Source: Bacillota bacterium | Lineage (GTDB): Bacteria > Bacillota > Sulfobacillia > Symbiobacteriales > Symbiobacteriaceae | Reading direction: 5' to 3' | DNA length: 64,000 nt | NCBI GenBank assembly: GCA_023623185.1 | Contig: JAMNXV010000124.1 | Coordinates: forward strand, 1-64,000 | In this document: positions 52,441 to 62,517 of the stretch, piece after piece | How the letters are laid out: every line of letters starts with the position of its first letter | Position numbering within the stretch: the first letter of the stretch is position 1 | Position numbers and translations under genes: made by a program | The notes under the pieces: generated by a model | What the model was told of the DNA's origin: nothing | Databases searched by the model: none | The model's input: only the letters and a program-made list of their open reading frames with translations

Positions 52441-52845
52441 TCATGCTTCATCGGCTTCCATCGTGCAGCCGCAGACCGGGCAGGTGACCTCGAGCTCGTC
52501 AGCCGTCATCAGCCCGGCCGACGCCCCGATCGGTTCGCCGCACTCGGAACAGGTCAGCACGGCGACGGGGCCGTCGTCGTCGTCCGCCACGACCTCGTCG
52601 GGAATGAAGACAATCTCATCTTCCGTGTAGACCTCGTCCTCCACCGACGAGAGGTCGTCGTCCATCTCATCCACGTACTCGGCCAGGTCGCCCTGCATCA
52701 CGGTGAGCTCCTCGATCTCCTCCGCCAGGTCCCCGAGCACGTCCAGCACGCCGGCCAGCACCCGGCCGTGGGGACTGCCGGTGTCGAGGTCGAGTCCCTC
52801 CGCGAGTCCGTGCAGATATGCGACGCGGGATCGAAGGTCGGTCAT
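52441..52845 (-). CDS. CD1247-type acidic zinc-ribbon protein
   Basis: 134 residues. N-terminal helical half (RSRVAYLHGLAEGLDLDTGS, EEIEELTVMQGDLAEYVDEM), a strongly acidic middle (DDDLSSVEDEVYTEDE) and a C-terminal four-Cys ribbon (CSECGEP ... CPVCGC). I know this arrangement as the CD1247 N-terminal domain family common in clostridia near efp. ATG has AAGGAGGAG upstream. Function unknown. Confidence 0.8.
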   Translation of the reverse strand: MTDLRSRVAYLHGLAEGLDLDTGSPHGRVLAGVLDVLGDLAEEIEELTVMQGDLAEYVDEMDDDLSSVEDEVYTEDEIVFIPDEVVADDDDGPVAVLTCSECGEPIGASAGLMTADELEVTCPVCGCTMEADEA

Positions 52846-52901
52846 GACAGAACTCCTCCTTCCTCGGGCGGTCCCGCGCGATAGTCTGCCCGGGTTGACC
52901 G

Positions 52902-52933
52902 GAAAACAAATCGGGGTGCGAAACCGCACCCCG
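52902..52933 (-). terminator. Rho-independent terminator after efp
   Basis: CGGGGTGCG (52912-52920) and CGCACCCCG (52925-52933), a nine-base perfect stem with loop AAAC, followed by ATTTGTTTT on the minus strand. Confidence 0.85.
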
Positions 52934-52951
52934 TGTTCCGGTTCGTTCAGG

Positions 52952-53509
52952 TCAGGCCCGCGACAGGTACTCGCCCGTGCGGGTGTCGACCTTGATGACG
53001 TCGCCGTTGTTGACGAAGAGCGGCACCTGCACCACGTAGCCGGTCTCCAGCTTGGCGGGCTTGTAGGTGCCGGTGGCCGTGTCGCCCTTGAACCCGGGCT
53101 CCGTCTCGACCACCTTCAGCTCCACCGTGTTGGGCAGATCCACGCCGATGATCTGACCGTTCCAGCTGGCGATCTGCACCGTCATGTTCTCCAGCAGGAA
53201 GTTGGGAGCGTCGCCGATCTGATCGCGGGTCAGCTCGATCTGCTCATAGGTTTCGTTGTTCATAAAGACCCAGACGCCCTGGTCCGCATAGAGGAACTGG
53301 TACTCCCGCCGATCCACGTTTGCCTGGGGAACCTTCTCGCCGGCGCGGAAGGTGGTCTCGATGGTGGCGCCGGTGAGGACGTTCTTCAGCTTCGTCCGCA
53401 CAAACGCCGCGCCCTTGCCGGGCTTCACATGCAGAAACTCGATGACCTGGTACACGGTACCGTCCATCTCGATGGTCATGCCGTTCCGGAGATCGTTAAC
53501 CGAAATCAC
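52952..53509 (-). CDS. efp: Elongation factor P
   Basis: 185 residues. Relieves ribosome stalling at proline runs. Domain I with the modifiable Lys at position 32 ([17 protein letters not shown]), middle OB domain ([14 protein letters not shown]-like segment) and C-terminal OB domain with [23 protein letters not shown] at 53509 with GGAGGGG upstream. Next to the peptidase gene, as in Bacillus yqhT-efp. Confidence 0.97.
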   Translation of the reverse strand: MISVNDLRNGMTIEMDGTVYQVIEFLHVKPGKGAAFVRTKLKNVLTGATIETTFRAGEKVPQANVDRREYQFLYADQGVWVFMNNETYEQIELTRDQIGDAPNFLLENMTVQIASWNGQIIGVDLPNTVELKVVETEPGFKGDTATGTYKPAKLETGYVVQVPLFVNNGDVIKVDTRTGEYLSRA

Positions 53510-53579
53510 TGTTCTGTCCCCTCCGCTCAACGCTAAGCGCCAGAATTTCTACGCCCCGGGGGCGAATACACACCGCACG

Positions 53580-54653
53580 CTACAGAATCAGCAGTTCCTT
53601 CGGCGAGTGGGTGAAGGACTCAGCCCCCGACTCGGTGATCAGCAGCATGTCCTCGATCCGGACGCCGCCCCACCCGGGCAGGTAGATGCCCGGCTCCACC
53701 GTGACCACCATGCCGGGCTGCAGCACCACGTCGCCGCCCCGCTGACTGACCCGCGGTCCCTCGTGGATGAACCGGCCGACGCCGTGCCCCGTGCCGTGGC
53801 CGAAGTACTCGCCGTAGCCCTTCTCGGCGATGTAGGAGCGGCAGACCGCGTCCAGCTCCTTTCCGGTGATGCCCGGCCGGCAGGCCGCCACGCCGCGCTT
53901 CTGCGCCTCCAGCACGATCCCGTAGATCTCGCGCTGTTTGTCAGTAGGTTCCCCAACCATAACGGTGCGAGTCATGTCGGAGCAGTATCCCTGATAAAGG
54001 GCGCCGAAGTCGAAGGTGACCAGGTCGCCCTGCTCCAGCGGCTTGTCGCTCGCGACGCCGTGCGGCAGCGAAGAGCGGACGCCCGAGGCGACGATGGTCT
54101 CAAAGGCCACGCCCTCGGCACCCAGCTTCTTCATGCGGTACTCCAGTTCCGTCGCCAGGTCGCGCTCCAGCACGCCCGGCTTGATCAGGGGCAGGATCTG
54201 GGCGAAGGCATCGTCGGCAATCGCCGCGGCCTTGCGCATCAGTTCGATTTCAGTTTCGTCCTTGATCATGCGGAGCCCTTCCACGAGCCCCGTAATCGAG
54301 GTCCACTGGCAGCCGGCGGCGGCCTGCTGGTAGTTCCGGTGGTCGTCGACCGTCAGGAAGTCGCCCTCGAAGCCAAGGCGGCTGACGCCCCACTCGTCCA
54401 CGAGCCGGGCCAGCGCGGCCTGGTTGGTGCTCTCCATCTTCACCACGTCGAAGGCCGGCGCCTGAGCCGTCGCCTGCTCGATGTAGCGGAAATCGGTGAT
54501 CAGCGCTGCCCTGTCCCTGGAGATGAGCAGCAGGCCGGCGCTCCCGGTGAAGCCGCTCAGGTAGGCCCGGTTCTCGGGCTTCGCGATGAGAACGGCGTCC
54601 AGTTCCCGTGCGTCCAGTTCAGCCCGCAGCCGCTCCAGGCGCATCTGGGTCAT
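53580..54653 (-). CDS. Xaa-Pro aminopeptidase (PepQ/YqhT type)
   Basis: 357 residues. N-terminal creatinase-like domain (LDAVLIAKPENRAYLSGFTG) and a pita-bread metalloprotease domain with ligands in VTFDFGALYQGYCSDMTRTV, GHGTGHGVGRFIHEGPRV and TVEPGIYLPGWGGVRIED. Removes N-terminal residues before proline. ATG with AAAGGAGGA upstream. Three bases after aroQ. Confidence 0.95.
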   Translation of the reverse strand: MTQMRLERLRAELDARELDAVLIAKPENRAYLSGFTGSAGLLLISRDRAALITDFRYIEQATAQAPAFDVVKMESTNQAALARLVDEWGVSRLGFEGDFLTVDDHRNYQQAAAGCQWTSITGLVEGLRMIKDETEIELMRKAAAIADDAFAQILPLIKPGVLERDLATELEYRMKKLGAEGVAFETIVASGVRSSLPHGVASDKPLEQGDLVTFDFGALYQGYCSDMTRTVMVGEPTDKQREIYGIVLEAQKRGVAACRPGITGKELDAVCRSYIAEKGYGEYFGHGTGHGVGRFIHEGPRVSQRGGDVVLQPGMVVTVEPGIYLPGWGGVRIEDMLLITESGAESFTHSPKELLIL

Positions 54654-54656
54654 GCT

Positions 54657-55115
54657 TCAGTTCCTCCTTTGTGCGCGGTCGCCCTGAAGCAGGTACACCA
54701 GGGCCCGCAGTCCGAGCCGGTACGATTCGGCTCCGAAGCCCGCAATGGTGCCTGCGGCCACCGGGGCGATGACGGAGCGGTGGCGGAACGGCTCGCGCTT
54801 GTAGATGTTGGAGAGGTGCACCTCGACCACGGGCAGGTCAACGGCCGCGATGGCGTCGCGAATCGCCACGGAGTAGTGGGTGTACGCCCCGGGATTCAAC
54901 AGAATGGCGGCGCAGCGTCCCCGGGCGCCGTGGATGGCGTCGATGATGGCGCCCTCGTGGTTCGACTGAAACGACTCCACCTCAACCCCCAGTTCACCAC
55001 CTAGCTCGGAGAGCATGGCGTCGATCTCTGACAGGGTGGTGGAGCCGTACACCTCGGGCTCGCGCGTGCCCAGAAGGTTCAGGTTCGGGCCGTGAATGAC
55101 CAGAATGCGCAGCAT
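54657..55115 (-). CDS. aroQ: 3-dehydroquinate dehydratase, type II
   Basis: 152 residues. Third step of the shikimate pathway. Motifs: [20 protein letters not shown] with the catalytic Tyr, [34 protein letters not shown] with the catalytic His region, and [18 protein letters not shown]. Start of an aroQ-pepQ-efp run, as in Bacillus. Confidence 0.96.
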   Translation of the reverse strand: MLRILVIHGPNLNLLGTREPEVYGSTTLSEIDAMLSELGGELGVEVESFQSNHEGAIIDAIHGARGRCAAILLNPGAYTHYSVAIRDAIAAVDLPVVEVHLSNIYKREPFRHRSVIAPVAAGTIAGFGAESYRLGLRALVYLLQGDRAQRRN

Positions 55116-55235
55116 GGGGTCTGGGCCTCCTCCCCAACTAAACCTGCATTATCGTACCAGAATATTGCACAGCCACGCAAGAGGCGCCGCCTGTGGGCGG
55201 CGGCTCAGAACGCCGACTCCTGGCGGCAGCCCGGC

Positions 55236-56444
55236 CTATGGAAGCAGGGCCCCGATGTGCCGCAGGGGCAGGATGCCCACCACAAGCAGGGCGGCCAGCA
55301 CGCCCAGCACCGGCGCGGCGTACTGCCGCCAGCCGTAGCGCTCGCCCGGCGCTCCGACGATGAACGCCGCCAGCAGGCCGCCCAGGAGGCCGCCGATGTG
55401 CGCGTAGTTGTCCACCCGCCCGTACATGAAGCCGAAAAGCAGGTTGATGGCCACCGGCGCGAGCAGGCCCTGCCAGTCCACGCGCCGGTTGCGGACTGTG
55501 GTCGCAAAATAGATGAGAGCACCCATGAGGCCCAGGATGGCCCCTGACGCCCCGACGCTAATGACCAGGCCCGGGCGCAGCGCGACGGAAGCGACGCCCC
55601 CGGCCACCCCGGCCACGAAGTAGATGAAGAGCATGCGCGCCGAGCCGTAGATCAGCTCGCAGTACCTGCCCACATGCCAGAATGCCCACATATTGAACGC
55701 CAGGTGCATCGCGCTGCCGTGGAGGAACAGGTGACTGACGAGGCGCCACTGCTGTGTCTGCTCGGCCAGCGTGAGCAGCGTGTAGTTTGCCCCCCAGATC
55801 ACCAGCGAGAAGGTGTCCGGCCCGCTGATCAGCCGGAAGAGACCGCCACCCATCCAGACCGTCCACAGGTAGTACGCGATCGTCAGGGCCAGAATCACCC
55901 GGGTGGCCGGAAAGCGGCCCAGGTTCAGCAAGGGGCGCGGCGCCTCGTAACGGGGGGTTGCCTCCACATACCTGGGGGCCGGCGGCTCCGGCACATCGGT
56001 GAGGATGCGGGCCACCTCCGCGTCCACCGGCGGGAACCCGGTGTGCTGGTCCAGCAGCCCCACGTCCAGGTCCGCGCACCAGGGGATGACGCCCCAGCGG
56101 CCTTCGGGATCGCGCTCCCGCAGGGCGGCGATCGCGTCCGCGTCCTCGTCCGTCACCCCGCGGTCAAACGGGAAGAGCAGGATCATGTGCCGGGGCTCGC
56201 GGGCGCGTTCGTCAGTCTGCCCCGTCCGCAGCCACACCGCGCAGGCGCGCGTGAGCTCCTCCCGCTCCAGCGGGTCGGTGGGGTTCAGATCCTCGGTCAG
56301 CGCGATCAGGAGCCTTCCCCACTCCTCTGACCGTGAGACCACCAGCGCCAGGCGGCCCTGCAGCTCCGGGGGGACGGCCTCCGGCTGGAATCCGGCTTCC
56401 TTCAGCTGGCCCGCGACCATTTCAACGTATGCAGCGTAGTTCAC
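55236..56444 (-). CDS. Rhomboid family intramembrane serine protease
   Basis: 402 residues. About 190 residues of soluble N-terminal region, then six to seven helices. Catalytic Ser in SVGASGAILGLMGAL and His in DNYAHIGGLLGGLLAAF; LVSHLFLHGSAMHLAFNMWA is the usual substrate-gate/HxxxN segment. The large N-terminal domain resembles GluP-type rhomboids of bacilli. Substrate unknown. Confidence 0.9.
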   Translation of the reverse strand: MNYAAYVEMVAGQLKEAGFQPEAVPPELQGRLALVVSRSEEWGRLLIALTEDLNPTDPLEREELTRACAVWLRTGQTDERAREPRHMILLFPFDRGVTDEDADAIAALRERDPEGRWGVIPWCADLDVGLLDQHTGFPPVDAEVARILTDVPEPPAPRYVEATPRYEAPRPLLNLGRFPATRVILALTIAYYLWTVWMGGGLFRLISGPDTFSLVIWGANYTLLTLAEQTQQWRLVSHLFLHGSAMHLAFNMWAFWHVGRYCELIYGSARMLFIYFVAGVAGGVASVALRPGLVISVGASGAILGLMGALIYFATTVRNRRVDWQGLLAPVAINLLFGFMYGRVDNYAHIGGLLGGLLAAFIVGAPGERYGWRQYAAPVLGVLAALLVVGILPLRHIGALLP

Positions 56445-56454
56445 AGCCCACCTC

Positions 56455-56487
56455 CGAAACGGGCGATGGCCGTCTGAGCCATCGCCC
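56455..56487 (-). terminator. Hairpin terminator upstream of the rhomboid gene
   Basis: GGGCGATGGC (56461-56470) and GCCATCGCCC (56478-56487) form a perfect ten-base stem followed by GTTTCGG on the minus strand. It would end transcripts coming from the ABC remnant. Confidence 0.6.
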
Positions 56488-56653
56488 TGAACGCCATTCC
56501 ACTTGATTCACCATCTGCAGCGACCATACCTCCTGCGTAGGGCCGTCAGGTCACGCGCTACGCCGGATGAACCTAAGGTAAACCAACCAGAGCGTGAACC
56601 GCAAGGCCCGCCGGCGGGAAATGTGCAGTCCGCTCCTCCGGGCGCCCCGCGCG

Positions 56654-57382
56654 TCAAGCCAGATGGCGCTGCGCAGCGCGGTGTGCCAGAAACATGGTGA
56701 AGGCAATAAAGAGCCAGAGGGCCAGGGTCATCGCCGACAACCCCCGGATCGTCGCACCTCCGATGACCAGCGCCCGTGCCGCGTCCACCGCATAGGTGAT
56801 GGGGTTGAACCGCGCCATGGCGCCGAGCCAGCCGGGCATGGCGTCGAGGGGCGCAAACACGCTGCTCAGGAACACCAGTGGCAGCGATACCAGGCCGGTA
56901 AGGGTGTAGAACTGTCCGTGGTGTTTCACGGTGAACGCCAGGGCGAGGGAAGCGGCGCAGACTCCGGCCCCGAGCAGCACGGCCAGCAGCAGCAGTCCGG
57001 GGAGCGTCCACCATCCTGCAGCGAACCGGACGCCGAGCAGCCCTGCCATCGCCACGATCGCCAACGTCTGGGCCGCGCCGACCGCGGTTACGTAAGTAAA
57101 CCGGCTCGAGACGAGCGCCAGCGGGTGAACCGGGGCCACCAGAAAACGGTCCAGGGCGCCGCGCTCCCGGTCGACCAGAATCTCCAGCCCGCCCATGAGC
57201 GACACGTTGAACACGGTCATCATGACAGCGCCCGCCGTCATGAACCGCAGATAGCTCTCCCCCGCCCAGTCCGGCCGGGCTGCGCTCTCCCAGAGGTGCC
57301 CGAAAAGCACCAGCCAGATGGCCGGCTGCACGCCCCCTTCGTTCCGGAACGCCCTGCCGAACCGGCGGCGCGGCGGGCACAT
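56654..57382 (-). CDS. DrrB-like ABC-2 permease, probably remnant
   Basis: About 242 residues: RNEGGVQPAIWLVLFGHLWE, MTAGAVMMTVFNVSLMGGLE, VDRERGALDRFLVAPVHPLA, then four more helices to AALIFI-like C-terminal hydrophobics. This is the permease partner of daunorubicin-type ABC exporters. The N-terminus is shorter than usual, the proposed ATG (57382) lacks a ribosome site, and the partner ATPase gene is broken. It may be part of the same decay. Confidence 0.6.
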   Translation of the reverse strand: MCPPRRRFGRAFRNEGGVQPAIWLVLFGHLWESAARPDWAGESYLRFMTAGAVMMTVFNVSLMGGLEILVDRERGALDRFLVAPVHPLALVSSRFTYVTAVGAAQTLAIVAMAGLLGVRFAAGWWTLPGLLLLAVLLGAGVCAASLALAFTVKHHGQFYTLTGLVSLPLVFLSSVFAPLDAMPGWLGAMARFNPITYAVDAARALVIGGATIRGLSAMTLALWLFIAFTMFLAHRAAQRHLA

Positions 57383-57409
57383 GATCGAGGGCAGGAGGCT
57401 CCGCCGCTT

Positions 57410-57858
57410 CCACGGCCGACAGCGCCGGCTCCAGTTCCGCCGGCCGTGCAACCGCAGCCCCGGTCACCGGGTCAACGGCCCGCCCGGTCACCCGCGCGAA
57501 GACCTGGTCCAGCGTTGGACTGAGGGTCTCGATGGCGCCCGGCGGGGGCAGGGCACCCGCCTCAAGGGCGGGAACCAGCTTCAGCAGCGTGCCGGTCAGG
57601 TCGGAGCGCCGGCGCCTGGGGCACCCACCCGATGAGGCGCCGAATCGCCGCGCCGTCCTCCCGGAACGTCAGCCCCGCGATCCGCACCGTGCCCGAGGTG
57701 GGCCTCTCCAGCCCCATCAGCATGCGGATGGTCGTCGTCTTTCCCGCCCCGTTCGGCCCCAGCAGCCCGAAGATCTCGCCCTGGCGAATCGAAAGGGTGA
57801 GGTCGCGCACCGCCTCGACCTCGCCGAACCGTTTCGAGACCCCCGCAAGTTCGACCAT
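57410..57858 (-). pseudogene. DrrA-like ABC ATPase, internally deleted and frameshifted
   Basis: Starts normally ([17 protein letters not shown], Walker [12 protein letters not shown], to RRLIGWVPQ) and then runs to a stop in frame at about 57562. In another frame the true C-terminus follows: [17 protein letters not shown], then LSPTLDQVFARVTGRAVDP. The signature motif, Walker B and H-loop are absent. By family length about 150 codons are missing around 57600-57625. The transporter cannot hydrolyse ATP. Confidence 0.75.
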
Positions 57859-57994
57859 GAAGGTCAATCTCGCTCCCCCCGTGTCGAGATGCTGTCCGGC
57901 CGCGGCTCCCCCGCCGCCCACTCCGCCGCCGGCCCTCGTCGGCGGTGCGGGCGCTTGTTGTCGGCGCGGCGGCATCTTTGCCCTTATGATTCCA

Positions 57995-58032
57995 ACAGAT
58001 TTTATATTATTACGTCGAATATTCTGCTTACT
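57995..58032 (-). promoter_or_regulatory. AT-rich promoter-like patch upstream of the ABC remnant
   Basis: Stands out in GC-rich surroundings. Contains TATAAA and TAATAT on the minus strand and a perfect palindrome GAATATTC (58017-58024). No good -35 box is visible. The remainder of 57859-58167 shows nothing I can assign. Confidence 0.25.
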
Positions 58033-58167
58033 GGTTACGCTCGCCCTTTTGGACTGCCGCCACAGAGCCCCCTGCGCCTCCCCGGAAAACGGCGGAACCA
58101 GGACGCCGCCACAACCGCGTCCTGGTTCCGCTTCACACGCACAGGCCCGCTCACTGCCCATGCCAGC

Positions 58168-58324
58168 CCGACTCACTGCTCACCTCTCACAGTCAACAGC
58201 CCACTGCCCCCACAACCCACGGCCCACAGCTCATAGCCAACTGCCTCTCACCGCTCACAGCTCACCGCCCACAGCCCACCGCTCACCGCTCACAGCTCAC
58301 CGCCCACAGCTCACCGCTCACCGC
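58168..58324. repeat. Low-complexity CTCACxGC repeat with 35-bp unit
   Basis: Two 35-bp copies at 58254-58288 and 58289-58323, differing at one base, built from CTCACAGC, CTCACCGC and CCCACAGC words. The pattern decays leftward to about 58168. The array ends exactly at the kbl stop codon. Confidence 0.8.
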
Positions 58325-59509
58325 TCAGATCAGTCCGAGTTCCCGCCCCACCTTCGCAAAGGCGGCCAGGGCCTCGTCCAGGTCCTCCTTCGTGTGCGCG
58401 GCGGTGACGATGGTCCGCACCCGGGCCTTCCCCCGCGGCACCGTCGGGTAGGCGATGCCCTGGGCGAAGACGCCTTCTTCCAGCAGCCGGTCGGAGAGCT
58501 GCATCGCCTTCACCTCATCGCCCACGATCACCGGGGTGATCGGCGTCTCGGACCGGCCGGTGTCCAGCCCCAGGTCGGTCAGCCCCTTCTTGAAGTAGCG
58601 GGTGTTCTCCCAGAGCCGGTCGATCAACTCCGGCTCCGACTCCATGATCTCGATGGCCTTCAGGCAGGCCGCGGCCACGCCCGGGGGATGGGACGTGGAG
58701 AACAGGAACGGCCGCCCCTTGTGCCACAGCAGCTCGATCAGCGCCCGGGGGCCGGCCACGTAACCGCCCAGCACCCCGACGGCCTTCGAGAGCGTGCCCA
58801 CCTGCACCGTCACCCGGCCGTCGAGGCCGAAGTGGTTCACCGAGCCCCGGCCGTTCTTCCCCAGCACGCCGGAGGAGTGGGCGTCGTCCACATAGGTCAT
58901 GCAGCCGTACTTCTCGGCCAGCTCCACAATGTCGGGCAGCGGGGCGATGTCGCCGTCCATCGAGAAGACGCCGTCGGTGATGATCAGCCGGCGCCGATAC
59001 TGCCCGTCGGTCTCCTTCAGCACCCGCTCCAGGTCGTCCATGTCCGCGTGCCTGAAGCGGTGGATCTTCGCCTTCGACAGCCGGCAGCCGTCGATGATGG
59101 AGGCGTGGTTCAGCTCGTCGGAGATGACCGCGTCGCCCTCGCCCACGAGCACGGGAATCACGCCGGAGTTGCACGTGAACCCCGACTGGAAGACCACGGC
59201 GGCCTCCACGTGCTTGAACTCGGCCAGCTTCTCCTCCAGCCGGTTGTGGATCGTCATCGTCCCGATGATGGTCCGCACCGCGCCGGAGCCGGCGCCGTAG
59301 GCCTCGGTCGCCTCGATCATCGCCTGCTTCAGGCGCGGGTCGTCGGCGAGACCGAGGTAGTTGTTGCTGGAGAGGTTGATGACCTCCCGCCCGTCGATGA
59401 GGGACCGGGGACGCTGGGGCGACTGCAACTCCTTCAAGGGCCGGTAGAGCCCAGCCTGCTTCAGGCTGTTGAGCTCCTCCACCAGAAAGTCCGTAAGAGC
59501 CATCCGCAT
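58325..59509 (-). CDS. kbl: Glycine C-acetyltransferase (2-amino-3-ketobutyrate CoA ligase)
   Basis: 394 residues. PLP enzyme that splits 2-amino-3-ketobutyrate with CoA into glycine and acetyl-CoA. Motifs: [70 protein letters not shown] and the PLP Lys in [20 protein letters not shown] behind GGAGGAGG; a second ATG is two codons on. 19 bases after tdh, so the pair forms the threonine degradation operon. Confidence 0.96.
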   Translation of the reverse strand: MRMALTDFLVEELNSLKQAGLYRPLKELQSPQRPRSLIDGREVINLSSNNYLGLADDPRLKQAMIEATEAYGAGSGAVRTIIGTMTIHNRLEEKLAEFKHVEAAVVFQSGFTCNSGVIPVLVGEGDAVISDELNHASIIDGCRLSKAKIHRFRHADMDDLERVLKETDGQYRRRLIITDGVFSMDGDIAPLPDIVELAEKYGCMTYVDDAHSSGVLGKNGRGSVNHFGLDGRVTVQVGTLSKAVGVLGGYVAGPRALIELLWHKGRPFLFSTSHPPGVAAACLKAIEIMESEPELIDRLWENTRYFKKGLTDLGLDTGRSETPITPVIVGDEVKAMQLSDRLLEEGVFAQGIAYPTVPRGKARVRTIVTAAHTKEDLDEALAAFAKVGRELGLI

Positions 59510-59528
59510 AGACCTCCTCCGCGGGAAA

Positions 59529-60584
59529 TCAGGCCTTCAGATCGGGCAGCAGGACGATCTTGCCGCTCTGGCCCGAACCCATCAGCTCCATGGCGGTGTC
59601 AAGCTGCTCCAGCGGCAGCCGGTGCGTGATCAGGGGCCGCAGCCGCTCGGCGAGGCCGGCGCGGTAGAGCGAGCGCACCTGGTACCAGGTCTGCCACATC
59701 CGCCTGCCGGTGATGCCCTGCAGGACCAGGCCCCGCATGATCACGTCGGCCGCGAGGTCCAGCTCCACCGGGCGGCCCGGCAGGCCCAGCAGCGAGATGC
59801 GCGCCCCATTGCGCGCCGCCCGCAGCCCCTGCCGGATGGCGGAGGGGTTGCCGGACATCTCCAGCACCACATCGGCGCCGTAGCCGCGCGTGTAGCTGCG
59901 CACCGCCTCCACCGGATCCTGCTTCGTGGGGTTGATCAGCACGTCAGCCCCCAGCTGACCGGCCAGCTGAAGCCGGTACTCGTTGATGTCCATCGCCATG
60001 ACGATCTCCGCGCCGGCCATCTTGGCCACGGCCACCGACATGATGCCGATCGGGCCGCAGCCGGTGACCAGCACGGACCGGGCCGTGAGCTCGCCGCTGA
60101 GCGCCGTGTGCACGGCGTTGCCAAGCGGCTCCTGAATCGACTGCAGCTCAAACGGGATATCCTTATCGTTCACCCAGATGTTCTGTTCCGGAATCGCCAC
60201 GTACTCCGCGAAGACACCGTCGGTATCCACGCCCAGGATCTGCGTGTTCTCGCACAGGTGGTACTCCCCCACATGGCAGCGGGGGCAGCGGTTGCATACA
60301 ACATGCGTTTCGGCAGATACGTAATCGCCCACCTTGCAGGCGGTGACCTCCCGGCCCGTCGCCACCACCTCACCGGCCAGCTCGTGCCCGATGGTCAGCG
60401 GCGGCTTCACCCTCCCCGCGGACCAGGGATCCCACGTGTAGATGTGGTAGTCGGTGCCGCAGATCGAGGCCGCCCGCACCTTCACCAGGACGTCGCGGGG
60501 GCCGATGGTCGGGATCGGAACTTCCTGCAATGTCGCTCCAGGACCAGCTTCCATTTTTCGCAAAGCTCGCATCGTCTCTGCCAC
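59529..60584 (-). CDS. tdh: L-threonine 3-dehydrogenase
   Basis: 351 residues. NAD-dependent, zinc-containing alcohol-dehydrogenase family. Catalytic zinc site [11 protein letters not shown] and GHELAGEV, structural zinc cysteines [18 protein letters not shown] fold [20 protein letters not shown], then [22 protein letters not shown] start with AAGGTGGG upstream. Product feeds Kbl. Confidence 0.96.
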   Translation of the reverse strand: MAETMRALRKMEAGPGATLQEVPIPTIGPRDVLVKVRAASICGTDYHIYTWDPWSAGRVKPPLTIGHELAGEVVATGREVTACKVGDYVSAETHVVCNRCPRCHVGEYHLCENTQILGVDTDGVFAEYVAIPEQNIWVNDKDIPFELQSIQEPLGNAVHTALSGELTARSVLVTGCGPIGIMSVAVAKMAGAEIVMAMDINEYRLQLAGQLGADVLINPTKQDPVEAVRSYTRGYGADVVLEMSGNPSAIRQGLRAARNGARISLLGLPGRPVELDLAADVIMRGLVLQGITGRRMWQTWYQVRSLYRAGLAERLRPLITHRLPLEQLDTAMELMGSGQSGKIVLLPDLKA

Positions 60585-60837
60585 GGCTGCCCACCTTCTT
60601 TCCCCTGCCGGACTGGATGCCGCAGGGAAGTTTGATGGCTACCACTCATTACTGTATATCAGGCGCGCGAGCCGCCGCAAGGTTGTGTGCGCGCCCGGCT
60701 TCTCGCGCCCTGAACACTGTTAGCGAGATGAACTTTCACAGCGTTAGAAGGAATTCGCCGCCGCCGAAGCCAATTCACCACCATTCGAGAGCGTATAGGT
60801 CGAAATATCTAGTTATTCATGCACAGGGGGCTCCTCT

Positions 60838-62511
60838 ATGGGTCTGAAAGCACGGCTGGTGAGCTACGAGCAGGCAACCAACCGCACGGTCAACCGCATC
60901 CTCTGGATCAGTCTCCTGCTGGTCGTCGGCGCCATGCTGCCGCTGGCCTCGCGCACCGGCCTTCCCCGGGGTCCGTTCCTCCTCTGGGCCGCGGGCTCGG
61001 CCGTCCTCCTGTGCGCCGTCACCCTGCTCGTCCGGTCCGGCCGCTGGCCCCGGGCGCAGAAGTTCGTGCAGATCGGTACGCTCGGCGTGGTGCTCGTGGG
61101 CATCGCCTTCCTGGTGCCGGGCTCCAACCAGCACACGGGCATCTGGTTCCTCCTGCCGGTGCTCACCGGCCTGTACGTCGAGCGGTGGGTCTCGGCCTAC
61201 GGCACCCTCCTCGCCCTGGCCGGGTGGACGGCGGTGCTTCTCCTGCACCCTCCGGAGGTCCCGCCCTCGATGACGGTGGCGCGCATCGGCCTGGTCAACG
61301 GGGTGATGCTCACCCTGGTCGGGATCGGGACGTACGCGGTGGCCGCGCGGTCCCGGCAGCTGCTGGAGGCGCTCGCGGAGGCCGCCGCGCAGGAGGACGT
61401 CCTGCGCCGGCTCGACGCGGTGGTCGCCGAGGCCCGCCAGACCACGCACCAGCTGACCGCGGCGGTGGCCGACCTGGCCCGGGCCGGCAGCGAGGCCGAC
61501 AGGCAGATCGAGAGCCGGCTGCGCCCGACCGTGGGACGGCTGACCCGGGCCAGCAGCGAGTCCAGCACGGCCGCGCGGGAGAGCCACACCGCGCTCGGGG
61601 AGCTCGCGACATCCGTCACGACCGTCTCCGAAGGGGCGCACAGCCAGGTGTCCCGCACCGACAGCGCGCTGGCCCTCAGCCGCGACGTGCGCGAGGCCGC
61701 CGCGGCGATCACGGAACTGGCCCGGGAGGTCGCCGCGGAAGCGGAGGCCGCCAGGGAGGCGGTGGAAACCGGCCGCGGCTCCATCCGCCGGTCGGCCGAG
61801 ACCATGGGCCAGCTCGCCCGGGCGACCGAGGCCGCTGCCGACGCCATGGTCCAGCTGGCCGGCCACTCGACGCAGATCGACCAGGTGGTCACGACCATTG
61901 AAGCCTTCGCCGGGCAGACCCGCATGCTCGCGCTCAACGCCGCGATCGAGGCTGCGCGCGCCGGGGCCGCCGGCCGGGGCTTCGCCGTGGTGGCGGATGA
62001 GGTGGGGAAGCTGGCGGCGCACTCCAGCCAGGCCGCGGCCGAGATCGGCCGGCTCATCCGACAGGTCCAGGAAGGCGTCGCCCTGGCCCAGTCGGCCATG
62101 AGCAGCGCCCGGGAGCTGGCTGCGGACGGCCTGGCCCTCGCCTCCGCGACCGGCGGAAACCTGGAGGATCTGGCGGTGACCGTGGGCCTCACGGCGGACC
62201 GGATGACGGCCATCACGGCGCAGGCGGAGCACCTGGCCGGATACAGCCGGCAGCTGGCCGAAGCCCTCGCCGAACTGACGTCCATCGCGCAGGAGAACTC
62301 CGCCTCCGCCGAGCAGATGGCGGCCACGGCCGAACAGCTCGCGGCGGGCACCCGCACCGCTGCGGAGGCGGCGGCCACCAGCGCCTCCGTCGCCGAAGAG
62401 GTGGCGCAGGTGGCCGATGCGCTCTCCGACGTGGTGGCGCAGATCAACACCAACGTGGACCGGCTGCGGGGCGCGGCCGATGCCCTGACGGCCGTGATCG
62501 CCTCAGGTTAG
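60838..62511 (+). CDS. Methyl-accepting chemotaxis protein with membrane-embedded sensor region
   Basis: 557 residues. About six closely spaced helices in the first 175 residues and no large external domain. Then comes a short linker and a long coiled coil with the conserved hairpin tip segment [20 protein letters not shown] and [20 protein letters not shown]. Sensing probably happens within the membrane or through the cell's own state. ATG with GGGGGC upstream. Plus strand, convergent with the dehydrogenase. Confidence 0.92.
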   Translation: MGLKARLVSYEQATNRTVNRILWISLLLVVGAMLPLASRTGLPRGPFLLWAAGSAVLLCAVTLLVRSGRWPRAQKFVQIGTLGVVLVGIAFLVPGSNQHTGIWFLLPVLTGLYVERWVSAYGTLLALAGWTAVLLLHPPEVPPSMTVARIGLVNGVMLTLVGIGTYAVAARSRQLLEALAEAAAQEDVLRRLDAVVAEARQTTHQLTAAVADLARAGSEADRQIESRLRPTVGRLTRASSESSTAARESHTALGELATSVTTVSEGAHSQVSRTDSALALSRDVREAAAAITELAREVAAEAEAAREAVETGRGSIRRSAETMGQLARATEAAADAMVQLAGHSTQIDQVVTTIEAFAGQTRMLALNAAIEAARAGAAGRGFAVVADEVGKLAAHSSQAAAEIGRLIRQVQEGVALAQSAMSSARELAADGLALASATGGNLEDLAVTVGLTADRMTAITAQAEHLAGYSRQLAEALAELTSIAQENSASAEQMAATAEQLAAGTRTAAEAAATSASVAEEVAQVADALSDVVAQINTNVDRLRGAADALTAVIASG

Positions 62512-62517
62512 CCGCCG

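Noticed and set aside
58168-58324. Possible CRISPR array
   Set aside because: The units are directly adjacent and decay gradually. There are no unique spacers and no cas genes nearby.
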